NCBI GenBank assembly: GCA_024529925.1
Contig: JAFEUB010001124.1
Location: 310,001 to 374,000, forward strand
Direction of reading: 5' to 3'
Length of the DNA: 64,000 nucleotides
From: Ophthalmolycus amberensis
Taxonomy: Eukaryota > Chordata > Actinopteri > Perciformes > Zoarcidae
The position numbers were made by a program, and so were the translations under genes. Under the pieces are notes generated by a model that ran no database searches, was not told where the DNA came from, and was given only the letters and a program-made list of their open reading frames with translations. Shown piece after piece: positions 1 to 12,991 of the stretch; positions within the stretch are counted from its first letter, which is position 1, and every line of letters starts with the position of its first letter.

Positions 1-3000
1 AAAAAGCTGACACTCCTTCATTTAAACTGCAAAAATGTCACATTCATATCAAAATCACATGATGCTATTGTGAGTTAACTTTTTTTTTTTACAAACAATG
101 ATTTATTTTCTCAGAGTCCTTCTTATACTTGTGTTGTGACGGTATGACCACCATGAGATCAAACCATATCATTCTCTGAAGAAAGAAAATGTTTCAGGCC
201 TTAAGAACCATAAAAAACAAGACAAAACCTCCCTTTGCTTCATGGATTTTAGTACTAATGGCTACAAGGCAATGGGGAAACCACGGGAAAAGCAATTAAA
301 GAGAAGAAGCTGCTGGGTTACTGTGGACTGTGTCCTGGCTTTGTTCACCCGTAGGTTTTGAACTCGACCCTCAGAACTGTCGTGCTCATGAGACTTCAGA
401 TCGAATTTTTAGCTCACATTTCAGTACGTGCATATTGGTAAGAGCCGTCACATGACAGCTATATTGACCGTGATGAAATACAGGCAAAGAGAAAAAAACA
501 ACATGTTTACCATTGATTCATGTTCAAATGAAAGCTATTTTAAAAAGGGACAGACACACAGGAATCTCTGTTAGAAAAAACTGGAGGTTGGACGTCACCT
601 CAGGCAAAATCAAACAAACCCTCATTTTCATAACATTCCCAAAATGCCTTGTTCAGAACATTACGAACCTGCTGCTTTGTTTTACAACCGGTGACTAAAA
701 AATATTGTTAGCAGATGGTAACTTTGTGGCCTGTCAGGGTATTTAGTCGAAGAAATGCTGAACATGTTCACTGACCCTCACCTCAACCACACACACAAAG
801 ACATTAAGTTGTCAAAGTGCCACTTATCCAACATGCTAATGCTAAGCGCTCCAGTGCTTGTATTATTACCAGCTGGAGGGTGTTAAAGTGGAGGTTGGCC
901 TGGACACGGAGGGTGACAACACTCAGCCAGTGGCCTTGTTTTCATCCATTCATGGTGGCAAAGGGGTTACGATCCCTAAGTGACTACAAGGTGAAAGGTC
1001 ACAGGCAACACCCCTCGATCAGAGGGAGAAAGGGATATTAAGTGGGCGCTCAGTCTAAAGAGAGAGTATGTTTAAGCTCCTTGGAGGTCTCAGTGGTGAT
1101 GAGCAGGGAACAACACACAAAAGGAAGTTTGGGCATGTCAGCACCAGACCAGCATCTCATATTATGACTCTATGAAATAGTAAATACACATCTCAAATTG
1201 CTCAAAAGTTGTGAACAGATTTTATGAAGTTGATATAGCACTGGATGAACTTCATGCCATTTGATCGAAGTCATTGATCAAAATGTTGACCTGACACAAA
1301 CTTTTCCTTTGAGAAAAGGCTTTCAAAAGACTCAGCAGGGGCCTGAAGCCAGCCATAACTCCTCCATCTGAAGCTCACCAGAACAGTAGAAGCATTTTTC
1401 TTGGTGGTGATCACAGCTTCAGACCTCTAACCAAATTCTTATTTACTGATGATCAGACTATCCTCAGAATGGCTCACATTTCGGTAACTATGTCATGTAA
1501 TTGACAATGACGATTTCGTCAAAGTACCACCATTACATTTTGAGATGGAAGCCAAAACCATAACATTTACAACATTCTTTATCAGATCTAACAAATGCCT
1601 GGAGGACAGTGTAGGTTAAGGGGGTCACTCTGGAAATGGTCCACTTAGCAGTGCTGCTTTTGTCTGTGACATAGTCTCAACTGTCAGGGATCTTCAAGTC
1701 CACCCTAACACAATGACAAATGTAGAATGGAAAGTAGAAAGAGATGGAAAAAGTCAACCTCCTCAAAAATAAAAAATACCAGTCACTTTCCAGTATGGAC
1801 AAAATAAGAGCCCGGTCAGACATGAGGTGGAGGGGGTATGTTAGCTAAATGCCATTCTGGATTGTGGAAATCCATCTGTTATCACTTCCCTTCCCAATTG
1901 GAACATCTGCTTACTCTTCATATCTCGCCTTACTTCAGTCCCTTTTCCATTTTGATACAGCCAGTGTTTATCATAGTTAGCTAGACTAGTGGCAAAGCTC
2001 TATGGATCACAATTACAGTCTGTCCCCTAGTTGTCCAATGCTTGATTCTAGACCAAATATCTCAACAACTATTGAGATACACACACGCAAACACACACGC
2101 ACACACCCTCCTGGATGCCTATGGTATCGTGATTATGTTATTTTAACCCCAAAAGACACTCAACAATTAAGAAAAACTTCAGATTACACCAAATACAGAA
2201 AGAAAGTATGTTCTGAGTTTTCTTTTATCAGTTTCTGACTCTGGAAAAGTAGAAAGAACTCCCCAAAACTACTGTGTCTCTTTTTGCCTCTTCCCGGTGA
2301 TCAGTGCATCTGGGTGATGCCCTCAATATGCGTTAGCATGTTGGATGTGATTTTAAGATCAGCGTCATTCCCATGAATTATTAGTCAGTGAACAGCCAAA
2401 GCAGAAGACTCCATCATGAATCATTGCTACAAAACTGTAAGAAAATGCCCCCCAATCAACGGCATTGGAAGGGTCAAAAATACCAACAAGAACAACAGGA
2501 TTAGCTGAAAATCCCCTGCAGATTGACTGAGTAAATTAAAGATAGCTAACCCACTGAGACCTGCTAGAGCCACAAAAAGCAGCAGACACACAGGAAATGA
2601 AGGCCCACTGGAGAGTAAACAAACAACATACCATGCGATCAGGAACCCCAAGAGGCAGTTAAGTCACCAGAGATGAGACCATTTTAATGGGACACTAAAA
2701 CATGTAGTAAGAACCCATCTGGAAGAGATTCTTCTGGAATGTGGCTGATTTACAACTAATGACCAGTAAAGAGTCATCATCTTCCTCTCACATCACAAGT
2801 CTTCAACCCCTCATCTTGCGTCATCCCTCACAGGTGAGGATAGATGGATGTGCATGGAGGATGGTCACACACTCATAGGGTTTTACATTGTAGTTAATTC
2901 CTCATCTTGGAATTGGAGTGTATATTCGCCATATTCCGTTTTTTGTTCTTCGCATTTTCAGTTAAGGTCCAGATACACATGAATGCATGCCGATTGTGTG

Positions 3001-6000
3001 CACACAATTTTTTATCAGAACACCAAATCTTTTTTTCGGCAAATCCTTCACTGTTTTTTTGTAATTTCCATGTTTTTTTCCCTCCCTCCCTATATCTCAT
3101 ATTTGTTCAGACTCAAGCAATTGTCAAACAACAAAGAACTACACACCATCAAACCATCATCTGTCGAAACTGACACCACTGACTGATATGCTGGTGACGA
3201 AATCCCTGTATTTGTAGAGTAAAGACACAATTGTACTTTTATATCCTGTTATTGTGAAAAAGCACTTATTGTTTGTAGATGTTTCTAAATCATGCATGAG
3301 CAGTTGATCCTTTTGACACAGCACCACCAATCAGTAGTACTGATTAAAGCTGGGAAGGCCAACCACACACAGTGACAGGATATAAAGACTCCGTCTCTGC
3401 CAACAAAGCAGCTCTGCTCACTACAGCCCTGACACAATTTCTGCTGACGGAGGGAGGAGAGGTGTAGGAGTGGATGGCCCTGAAAGACTGCGGTGTGAAA
3501 TCAGACATTCTCGAGGGCCGAGGCAGGAGCGAATTCCACAATGTGTGCAAATATTTGTGCACACTACTTTTGGAATTCAACACTTTGCCAAGTCAGGAGT
3601 TCTGTGAGTGTCGGCTCTACGAGGACCTGCTCCTGATCTCCGTACAATGTCAATGGGCACTTGAAATAGCAGTCTCGTTGTTCCTGCTCAGTTATATCTG
3701 GATGCTTCTGTGAGGGAAGGGAAGTTCTGTGCTGAATAACCCCATTACCTTCCAGCTGCAGAGTAAAAGCATGGGCAGCAAATGGATCAATGAGAAGTCA
3801 AGAGCGTGCATCAAGTGGGCTACTTGTGGTCTTGTTGAAAAGTGGTAGACGTCCCACTTGAGCGATGATAGGGCAAAGACACTCAGAAATCAAAGACTAG
3901 GCTGATTAGGATTGTGCTCACGAATCAGCTGCAGCTACATGCACATAACACTGAAGGCTCAGATCTGGCTTTTCTATGCTCTCTCTATAACCAGTAAAGT
4001 AAAAAATACATCAAAATAATTATGAAGAAAAGCAAATTATCGTTATTTGCTGTGTCATGCCAAAAGATGGATGACATGGCAATTATATAGCAAGCTCCTG
4101 ACCTGCTCACTGGATCCAACATCTCTTCAAGGTTCAGACTTTTACAAAAGACCGAACAAATCGGAGATTGTAGGATGATCGATAAGACAGAGAGGGGTCT
4201 CATGATTAGAGAGTCAAAAGATGCATTCAGTGAGTTCATGAAAGAGGAAGTGAGAAAATACTGAAGGAGAGGGAGCGTGGTAGGGCAAGCAAAGTAAACA
4301 AGTTTGGCGTGAGCTTGCTGGAGTCACTGGGTTTAGGAAAACATTCCAAAGTCTTCGAAACAAGCAGCCTTGTGAGTGCACAGGGGCAGAAACAAGAGGG
4401 CTTTAAATCAATGAACAGGAACAGTGTTGGAGGACTCTAATTCAATCATAAATATCTTGAGTGTTCACCCTCACACACCAACATGTCAAGTTAAGTGAGT
4501 ACCAGTCACCTATATGACAGCAGAATAAGCTCGCCAAATCGAATAAACTGGAAAATTACAATATGGTTCACTAACACAAACTTACTGGAGCAGAAATGAT
4601 ATACGGTCTATATCCATACTGTGGTTTCTGCAATAAATGATATAGACACAAAACAATAATGTGATAATTTATTACACTGACAAACAATGAGATGTATTAT
4701 GTTTATCATTCATCAAAGGGTCATCTAGCCTTATTTGTCATGTTGATATAGCTGTGGTTAATGTAACATCTAATTTCATTTCTGCTGAAGATGAAACAGA
4801 CTAAAGCTCATTTAAATCACTCATCCACTGGCTGAGCTAAACTTCAGTCTCACAAACTGTGAGTCTTTACATGTTGGCGTTACAAAATGAAACAAAACTA
4901 ATTATGGCATTCTGGTGAAAACATATTTGCTGAAGTATAAACCAGTTTAAAAAAAGATGAATTCAACAATAAAAGTGCCGAACATGTTTGCCGAACAACG
5001 CCCCAAAAGACTGCTCACAATACTTTTCATCTACTGACCCAAATCGCATGTTACTAAAAAGACAGAAGAAAGATTTGCTGATGTATTTATGGGATTAAGA
5101 TATTCATTGTTTTTTTTCAACTCTTAGGGATTAAATTGATAGACGAGATATCCGCACACCTAGATCCATGCAGAGTACACAGTTTGAACTCTTTGATACT
5201 TCCAGCACCTTAGACAAGATCAAGCCAGGTGGAGCAGTGGTTATCCTGCACAAATCCCTAGGGATTACAAACATGCATAACATACTAAACCTTGTGGAAT
5301 TTATTTTTATTCACAAACAAATAATTATGCAAACACCTACTGTAGAATTGTAATCCTTAAAACGGAATGCCTTGCAGCCGGGCCCTGCTGGAGGGAAGTT
5401 TCACAATGCGCGGAGACATCTGCCTCAGAACGGCAACGTTTAAGGGGACGGTCAAAATCAAGATCTACAGTGAACTGGAAAATAGGAATGAGTTCCAGAG
5501 ACAGTGAAAGATGTCTATTTAAAAGAGAATGCTTCTCGATATATACACCCTTACAACTTTACACCCAAAAGAAGAATACAACTCAGTGGTCTTTCTGTAA
5601 TTCAATGTTTTGTCTTCTGTAAATAAAGTGACTTATGGTCATTGCGTGCAACCCTCTTCTGTCATCTTACGTCAACATAATGAGGATAACCAACAATTAT
5701 CCGGGGCACTTTGGGAACTCCATGTGAAAGTTAAAAAGTAAAGTAAAGTAAAAAATTAGAGATTTCAAACATACATAATGGAAAAACGATGTACTACATT
5801 TAGTCTACAATGTATAATAATAAACAAATATATAATAGATACAAGCTCAGGAAAAAAAAGTTATTTAGTGGACCTTGAGTTGGGATTGTTTTGTCAAATA
5901 ATTAACTTCAACTGTAAACCAAATGGACGGATGAACATGATGAACCCGTTCTGCTCTTGCATGTCAAGAGATGACAACAGAGTGGCCAAAAAAGTGGCCC

Positions 6001-7771
6001 TTTTCAGACCTGGAGCATGCCTGTGCTGAACTCGAGGCTTCAAAACCATAGTCCACAAACCAATGGTGACGTCACGGTGACTACATCCACTACTAACATA
6101 CAGTCTATGGTTGGTACAGTCATTTAAAATACTTGGCCCAAGGTCAATAATTAACTTCCATGCTTTATAGAGTGCCTTTGATTTTTTTGTAAATGTACGC
6201 TATGTATTTATAAGGTCTTGAACTTCTTCCTTCCTGAGGGAACCACAAGACAAACCTTTGACTGACATGTTTTTGAAGTCAAGTGCTGGATAAAAATGCA
6301 AAGCAAATATAAAAGCATACAGAGATAGGAAAAGACAGATGATGAGGTAGTCAATGAAAACACAGAATGTCCCTGGCACATCACCAATAGTCATGTCTAG
6401 TCGAGCTTGACTGTAATCTTATAGTGCACACATACACATGCTTACACAGTAAAAGAGTCTGTGCATGCTTTTAGGTATGCTCTGAATCATTCACACTCAC
6501 ACACACCCACAAACACTTTTCACGACTCTTTTAGTAGTTAGAGTGTAGCGCGCTTCACTCGTGAGACGCACATAGGCTTGAATAAAATCTCAGGCAAAAA
6601 CAAAGATGACAGGAAACAGTATTCTTGGCCTACTTTTTCACATCCTCGTGGCTGGGATGGGATGCTGGCACAGAAATAGAGAGTGGAGCAGTTCATCCCG
6701 CTTGATAAAATAATAAGGAGGTGCTATTGATAGACACACAAATAGAGCAGCTTGACCTTAATGTGAAGGCATTCAGAAGGCACACTGAAACGTGAGCTGG
6801 CAACAAGAGAATTGGTCACAAGCTGTTCTACAGAATGAGTGACTTAAGATGGTCAAATTCGGCCAATGGAACCACCACATTATTAAAATATCCCAAACAG
6901 ATCTGATGGGGAAAATTAAAGACGCCTCGAAAAGATTCAATGATTTCTGGAGTGTTGTGGTCTCACCTTCTCGCTTTGACATCATGATGTAGATGTTTTT
7001 AAGGGACATAGATGTGCTGTGAGAACTTACAACGATCTAACCAGGATTAAAAAATATGTTGGGAGCACTAAATTGTTGCAAACACCACAAATGTCTCATG
7101 CCACAACCCAACAAACAGCTCATTAGCAAAGCAAGCCAGCCATGGCGGTTTAAAGTGGAGGTAACACAAAAAGAGCTGAGTCTTATACTATGTAGTTTGA
7201 TCCCAAAAGTTTAAATGATTGTTCACGTTAAATATGCAGAACTAATTCAACCAAAGATGTAAACATTTCATATTTGTGTTGCTCTGCAGTTGCTCCTCAT
7301 GTTTTCCAGCTAAATCCCTGATTAAACTTTAATAGCTTGGTTCATTCTTGGGGTGAAAGTATCTTGTTGAAGCTAATTTGTTACATGGTTGCTTGTTGCG
7401 TTTTCATTCAAAGAGATCTCCACTGATGTCACAGTGGTGCGCCCGTTCTGACTTCCTCTTTGGCCATCCTTGAGGCGTGAAATGGCCCCACTGGGTCCCT
7501 GTAGAGTCCTGTAGGGCCACAATAGGCCCAAGACATCTGTGTGGTTTAACAGAAGGCAGGGCTTGAGTAGACCGGAACATGTCTATGGACCTCCCACCGG
7601 CCTACACTTAAGCCCCACTCCAAAAGCCTGGTTGCCACTTAACAATAACACAGTCATGCACAAGTGGGGACACACTCGCACTCAAACACTGGCACCACTT
7701 TGGTAAGTGCCAAAGAAAAAGCAAATATATTTTCGTAAATCAATGCAGAGACCTGTTTCTTTAGTTATTGC
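1..7771. other. Non-coding, probably dlc1 intron (or beyond)
   Basis: AT-rich, with only short random ORFs on both strands and a short (CA)n-like patch near 2078-2107. No SAM-domain exon was recognised on the minus strand. I see no supported gene here. Confidence 0.6.
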
Positions 7772-7950
7772 ACTTAAAGGGTAACCGGTGTTTTTCAACC
7801 TGTGCCTAACTGACAACATTTCAGAAAATTGTCTATTATTGAGGAAGAATGCTGTAGACGGCAGCCGCTAATGGGATGCTAAGTAATCCTACGGGGGCCA
7901 GCTGGCACAAAAAGGGCTTGTTTTGGAAAAAAGGGTCCAGGTTGAATAAA
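7772..7950. mobile_element. Short dispersed repeat with inverted ends (GGTGTTTTTCAACCTG)
   Basis: GGTGTTTTTCAACCTG near the left edge faces CCAGGTTGAATAAAAA near the right edge as an imperfect inverted repeat. The interior (GGCAGCCGCTAATGGGATGC) resembles a common teleost repeat. No TSD confirmed. Confidence 0.45.
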
Positions 7951-8744
7951 AAAACAAAGTTACAATTTAAGTATGTTTGGCAAAAGAGTATTTTATGACC
8001 TTTTTTAAGATGCAGTAAAGGTTTGACAGTGATGTCTTACCATATGCTGAAAAATCTTGACCAAACCAGTCCATGAACTTATCCATATTCTGGGTACACA
8101 AGGCTCTGTGGATGTCAGGTGGTTGTGGGTCATTTTCGTCCAAACCACCTAATTTCATCTGGTATAAGGCAGGTTTTTGTCTACATGTGCTTGTGTTGTC
8201 ATTTTGTGCTTTAAAAGGTACCGACCTGTGCTTGCCAAGCTGAATGGAGTGGCATAGTGTGGTAATGCAGATATGGTGGTGAAGTGCCATTTCAGTTTTA
8301 ATTTTGGTATTTAATTGTGAGTCCACTAAGACTTAGCACATATGTCTTCAACTTTCTTACAAATTGCTCAACAAGTACGCATTTTGGTTTTGCGCTTTTG
8401 CAACAAATACCTGCAAAAACTTCATAAGTGCATTGAGAAACTCATGTTGCTGAATTTCACAAACAACCAAGGCAGACAATGCCTTGTTTCCTGTCAGTAG
8501 AGGCCAACCGGACTTACAGCCCTTTATAGAACTGTTAGGATGTCTGCAGGAACAGAAAGTGAACTGCTTCAGGTTTGTGCCCACTTGCTCAGGCTCACAA
8601 AAAAATTGCAGAAAGTAAATTTTTTCTAAATATTAGGTGATGGGAGTCTGGACAAAAGTGATTTTATTAATGGCTGATATCAAGAGAAAATCCTCTTATC
8701 AATGTTAATGGAAATCTCAGTAACTGAATACATGCAATAGACTT
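7951..8744. other. Unclassified intron stretch with two minus-strand open frames
   Basis: Minus-strand frames of 119 (8326-7967) and 75 residues (8584-8357) lie in different phases, one after the other. They might be remains of a mobile-element protein, but I recognise no domain or catalytic motif and see no clear splice sites. Confidence 0.2.
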
Positions 8745-8875
8745 GCATTTGTAAAGCGCCTTTTTGGTCTTCCGACCAAAGTGCTGTACACTACATGTTA
8801 TTATTCACCCATTCACACACACACACATTTAAACACAGATGGCAGAGGTGATGCAGCAGCTGTATGCATGTTCCC
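8745..8875. repeat. Fragment of a dispersed teleost repeat (AAAGCGCCTTTTTGGTC)
   Basis: The run from AAAGCGCC through AAAGTGCTGTACACTACATG to TTATTCACCCATTCACACAC is a familiar interspersed fish sequence. It ends in a short (CA)n. Classification is unknown and boundaries are approximate. Confidence 0.4.
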
Positions 8876-9084
8876 ACTCATCTGACATTCCTCAAGAGCA
8901 AAACAGCAAGACAGAGTAACGCACAAATCCTTAAGCCAATGAACATTTCCTTATTTTCTGTAACTACAGCTTTTGTCATTGAATGAGACTGTGGAAACAA
9001 AAACAATAAATGCATTTGTGTCTTCAATGAGCAAAAGCTTACACAATCTTTTGCAATATCTAGATGTTTGCTGAAACCTTTTAA

Positions 9085-9408
9085 CCCTTTGATACACATA
9101 TTTTAGCAGTGATTTGGACCAAAGAATTACATATTTACTTTGTCACACTCACACATAACATACACCATACAACCGATAACACTGATATTGAACTTAAACC
9201 ACACCCTCTCACACACTTAAACCACCCCCTCACACCCACCTAAACCACGCCCCTATCACACACTCAAACCACGCCCCTCACACCCACATAAACCACACCC
9301 ATATCACACACTTAGACCACGCTCCTGTCACACTCTTAGACCACGCCCCTATCACACTTAATTTAAACTCCGTCGGGTCACTTTTGACCCATGTTGTGTA
9401 TCAAAGGG
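9085..9408. mobile_element. Non-autonomous piggyBac-type element (MITE), 324 bp
   Basis: Perfect 14-bp terminal inverted repeats, CCCTTTGATACACA at 9085 and its complement ending at 9408, are each flanked by TTAA (9081-9084 and 9409-9412), the hallmark piggyBac target site. Near the right end is a subterminal foldback, GGGTCACTTTTGACCC. The interior carries no ORF and is dominated by a minisatellite (9200-9360). Confidence 0.85.
9200..9360. repeat. Minisatellite of about 23-25-bp units inside the piggyBac-type element
   Basis: About seven imperfect tandem units of the form CCACGCCCCTATCACACACTTAAA can be read, differing by substitutions and small indels. Strong strand asymmetry (C/A-rich plus strand) runs through the whole array. 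Confidence 0.8.
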
Positions 9409-9412
9409 TTAA

Positions 9413-12400
9413 AGCCAAAATGAAATTAACCAACCTAATAGGCTTATTACTTCCATCCACATGACCTTGGAAAATGGTTTGATTGACAAATCTCTGGGTG
9501 TTATGCAATGGCATTAGCCAGTAGCATTATGGTAAACTAATTAGGCCTCTCAGGTAACAGGGAGCAGGAATAACTTTCACCTTGATGCAATTCATCATTA
9601 CATCACACTAAAATCCTTCAGAAGTGACCCTCCATTATGCATGACATTTAGAGAGACTGTTACACAATATCCTGGTCACGTAAAACCTTTTAGTGCAAGG
9701 GCCGGATGGTGAGCACAGACGTACGTGTCGACTGGGAAAAGTGACAAGGAAGATAAAAAACAATTCATGTTCTGAGTGTTGAAATAATGAATTAAGCAGT
9801 TTCTTCTTAGTGCTGTGACTCTGCTGTTCATTGGTCTTTTCCTGCAGATTATCCTATTCGGTTTACTATTGCTGAGCCTTTTGCATTCATTAAAAACCTA
9901 ATCATCTTATATCATGGAAATGAGTAACTGCCTGAAGAGTATCATTCATTTCAGGGTTTGGAGTCTTATAATTGATTCTTTGTTCAATCTTTAGAATTTT
10001 GGATTACTCTGCTAATCTGTGCAACTACAATCTACAGCTCAGTTCAAACGTCCTAATCTGAAATCTATTCGACAGAGAACGTTGAGTCCTTAATGAATCT
10101 CTGGGAAATGTTTTGCAGGCAGGTATGATGACAGATTAGTTTGTTGTCCTCTTTCTGTCTAGCTATCTGCCCTGATTCCAGATGCCCTCTGACCTACCAA
10201 GAAGGCATGCCACTCATTCCAGACTCCGTCCGCTTCTTCTTAGTCTTTACTGAGTCAAAATGTCCATACCTCCTAAATTAATAGGCAATTTTATTCATAA
10301 TTTTTAAGGTCGTGAAACATTGAATCTAGAAGCATTAGATGAATCACCGAACAAGACAAGTCTAAAGGTTTTACTGTTTGCAGCAAGAGAGAAACTTTTT
10401 CTATGGTAAACTGGAATCCTCACAGCTGTCAATCATGAGCAGATGAAAAGGCTGGAAGTCCACACTTCTGTGCAGTCTCAATGGTGCAGTATCTGTTCCT
10501 GTCTGGTTGGCATTTCATACCTTTGGCCTAAAGGAAGGGATCAGAAAAAGATGTCCGCTCGAAGCTTCGGCCATTCAGTTCCATTCATACACCTTCACTG
10601 CCTCAAGAAGATCGGTCTTAAAAATAGGGAAGGGGGGGGGGAGGTAATTATAGGGGGTTCTGGAGGACAACAACCTGACAAAGCATTGATCTTTTTGATG
10701 ACGTCTCCAATAGAAAGTGTGCACAAAGACTGTGAGTGATAGCTGGGTTTTCTCGGTGGATACTCAGAGTTTTCCCCTCCAGCTGTAAACATGCTTAAAT
10801 ATGTCATGTGATCATAGGGATGACATGGGTGGGAAATGTCAACAAGGCTATTGGGTTTCAGGATGCGTGATGCTGCACAGAGCTGACTTACAGTCCTTGA
10901 GAGCCTGTGCCCTGAGTGTCATTAGCTAATGCATTATGCGTCATCAAGGATCACATAGCGCATTAAAGTGAACGTCATGTGTTATAGTAAATAGAACATT
11001 AAATCCTAGTTGGTTTTTGCAAGGCAGCTTAAGACCACTTCACCACCAGAAAGCTCTGGAATAGTTTGCATAGGGTCCCAAACTACTACTACTATATCAA
11101 ATATGTCAAACATTGATGGGTGTGTTCTCAAATGGCATAGAATAGTGTTTCGGCCATATATGAAATACAGTATAAAACATTATGTAGTCAAGATCATTTG
11201 TTCAAAATATATAATTGAAGGCAACTTCAACACTAGAAGCTTTTTCATGATTTAGTTTTAATTAACGGTTAATGGCATGTGGACACAAACACGCTGACTA
11301 ACAACACCTACAGCTCTCTTGGTGCAGCTCACTGCGTTCCTGCCCTTTATGGCCAGTAACAAATGAATTCACACACAGTCACAATGGTTTACAGATGCAT
11401 TTCCTGTTAAAGCCACAACATTCTTCCCACATTGTGAAGAAAGAGATCAAATGAAAAGAAGTGAAATTAGTGACAGGAGAGCTGTAATTAGATCCTGTTT
11501 TAATTCTTTGACACACTTTTCTTTCCTTTTTCATGTGACATGGGCTATGTAGCAACAGCCTGAAACATCCTGGAAGATATTTATCACCTGGTGCTCTCTA
11601 CTTCAATAGAGCGCTCAGGCCACAGGGCACTGACCTCTGGGTTCTGTGGGAAAACTGGCTTACCTCTTTTGAAAAGAAGCACACCAACACCTGTCCTGAG
11701 TTTAAAAGCGCAGATATTTTAAACATGATGCGGCCCAATGTCATGTCACTCGTGACCCTTAAAGATGATCACACCTCTCTTCAAAACACTTTGAAGCACC
11801 CTGAACCTGAAGATGATATTAGGCTTCTGAGGCCAACATTCCTCAAGGGCAGCTCGGTTAGTCCATTTTCTTTGCTGCTGCTCTTATGTGATCGAGGCCT
11901 ATCTGTATTATTTAAAAGCCAGCTTGCCAGGGAGTTGGAAGTCTATTCTAATGCACAAGCAGCTCATCAGTTATACATGGGCAAAACCCAGTTTTCAAGC
12001 CACTGTGGTGGATGCAGGTAAGAGTCCGACACAGAAATGTATCCACGTACATGCACCGACTCAAAAACACTTGCCGTCACATATAGAGCACAAGAAAAAC
12101 CTAAATGTGACACAAACCTGAAAATGATCATCTTAAAAATACCCCAAGAAACATCTGAACTAGTCAGTGTCTGTTTCTCTGAGCTGCAGCATCCCCACAC
12201 ATCCAAGAGATGCTGTCCATTGATCTGTCAATCAGAAAAACGGTTCACTTTGCAGAAGCCTAGCAGCCTATCCCGTCTTTTCTCTGAGATAATGACAATG
12301 CACCCTTTCCCCACCCTGTTGTGTATCTTGTTAAAGAATGAGAAACTCCATGTGCTTTGAGTAATTTCAACTGTATGTTCTGGAACAAATCATATGCATG

Positions 12401-12505
12401 TGCACGCAATCGCATACAAAACAGAGGCAAATAAACACGCGCATGTACTGTACAACTATAAACATAGATACAACTGCTGTGTCAGTCGCTGCCTTCGTCT
12501 CTCAC
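9413..12505. other. Non-coding, probably dlc1 intron
   Basis: Nothing beyond a G10 run near 10626-10640 and short random ORFs. No exon supported. Confidence 0.55.
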
Positions 12506-12623
12506 CTGCTTGTCGACTCTCTCGAGCGGGCTTGCTCAGCCTATCGAGGGCTTTGGAGGTAGAGGACCTGATGTGGTCACTGAAGGACCTCTGCAGCAGC
12601 AGCAGCCTCATAGAGCGAGACAT
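12506..12623 (-). CDS. Probable alternative first coding exon of a shorter dlc1 isoform
   Basis: The frame opens at ATG 12623 (context AACGGC, G at -3). It reads MSRSMRLLLLQRSFSDHI, then RSSTSKALDRLSKPARESRQ and A, and ends at the consensus donor GCAG|gtgaga. That is 39 codons plus one base, phase 1. The same exit phase is found at the dlc1 mini-exon at 20437, so both could splice into the same downstream SAM exon. Composition is basic and Ser/Leu-rich; codon use looks coding. The frame stays open upstream to about 12686, so the true 5' edge is unknown. Assignment to dlc1 rests on strand, position and phase only. A separate small gene is possible. Confidence 0.5.
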
Positions 12624-12941
12624 GCCGTTTAGCATCCACCGAAATGTATCTAAGTCAGACCTTGTTCCTACACCTATCCCTGTCACTGATCAGATGGATT
12701 GAGCTTTTGTCCCACCTTTTTCCACTGCTCTTATTTATCTATGTTTCAGCATTCTATCGTGACTGGTTTCTCCGTCCAACTGGCTCTGTTCTGTCCTGGT
12801 CTGGGTTCTGCCTCCTTCTCTCTCCCACTCTGTTCTGTTCTAGTCTGAACTGTACACTCCCGTCTGCTGCAGTGAGCATCAGTGCAGTTACTGCTGGGAC
12901 GCATCCAGCCAGTGCTGCAATGTTCTCATATTCTATTCTAC

Positions 12942-12943
<2 letters not shown>

Positions 12944-12981
<38 letters not shown>
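12944..12981. repeat. (GT)n microsatellite
   Basis: 19 dinucleotides, uninterrupted, about 320 bases upstream (minus-strand sense) of the candidate first exon ending at 12506. Confidence 0.95.

Positions 12982-12991
<10 letters not shown>

Noticed and set aside
7967..8584. Two minus-strand ORFs as a possible decayed transposase gene
   Set aside because: No catalytic motif, zinc finger or family resemblance could be seen, and frames do not connect; kept only as a remark.
9200..9360. CRISPR-like array of regularly spaced repeats
   Set aside because: The units are contiguous tandem copies with no unique spacers, inside a TTAA-flanked transposon in a eukaryotic genome.
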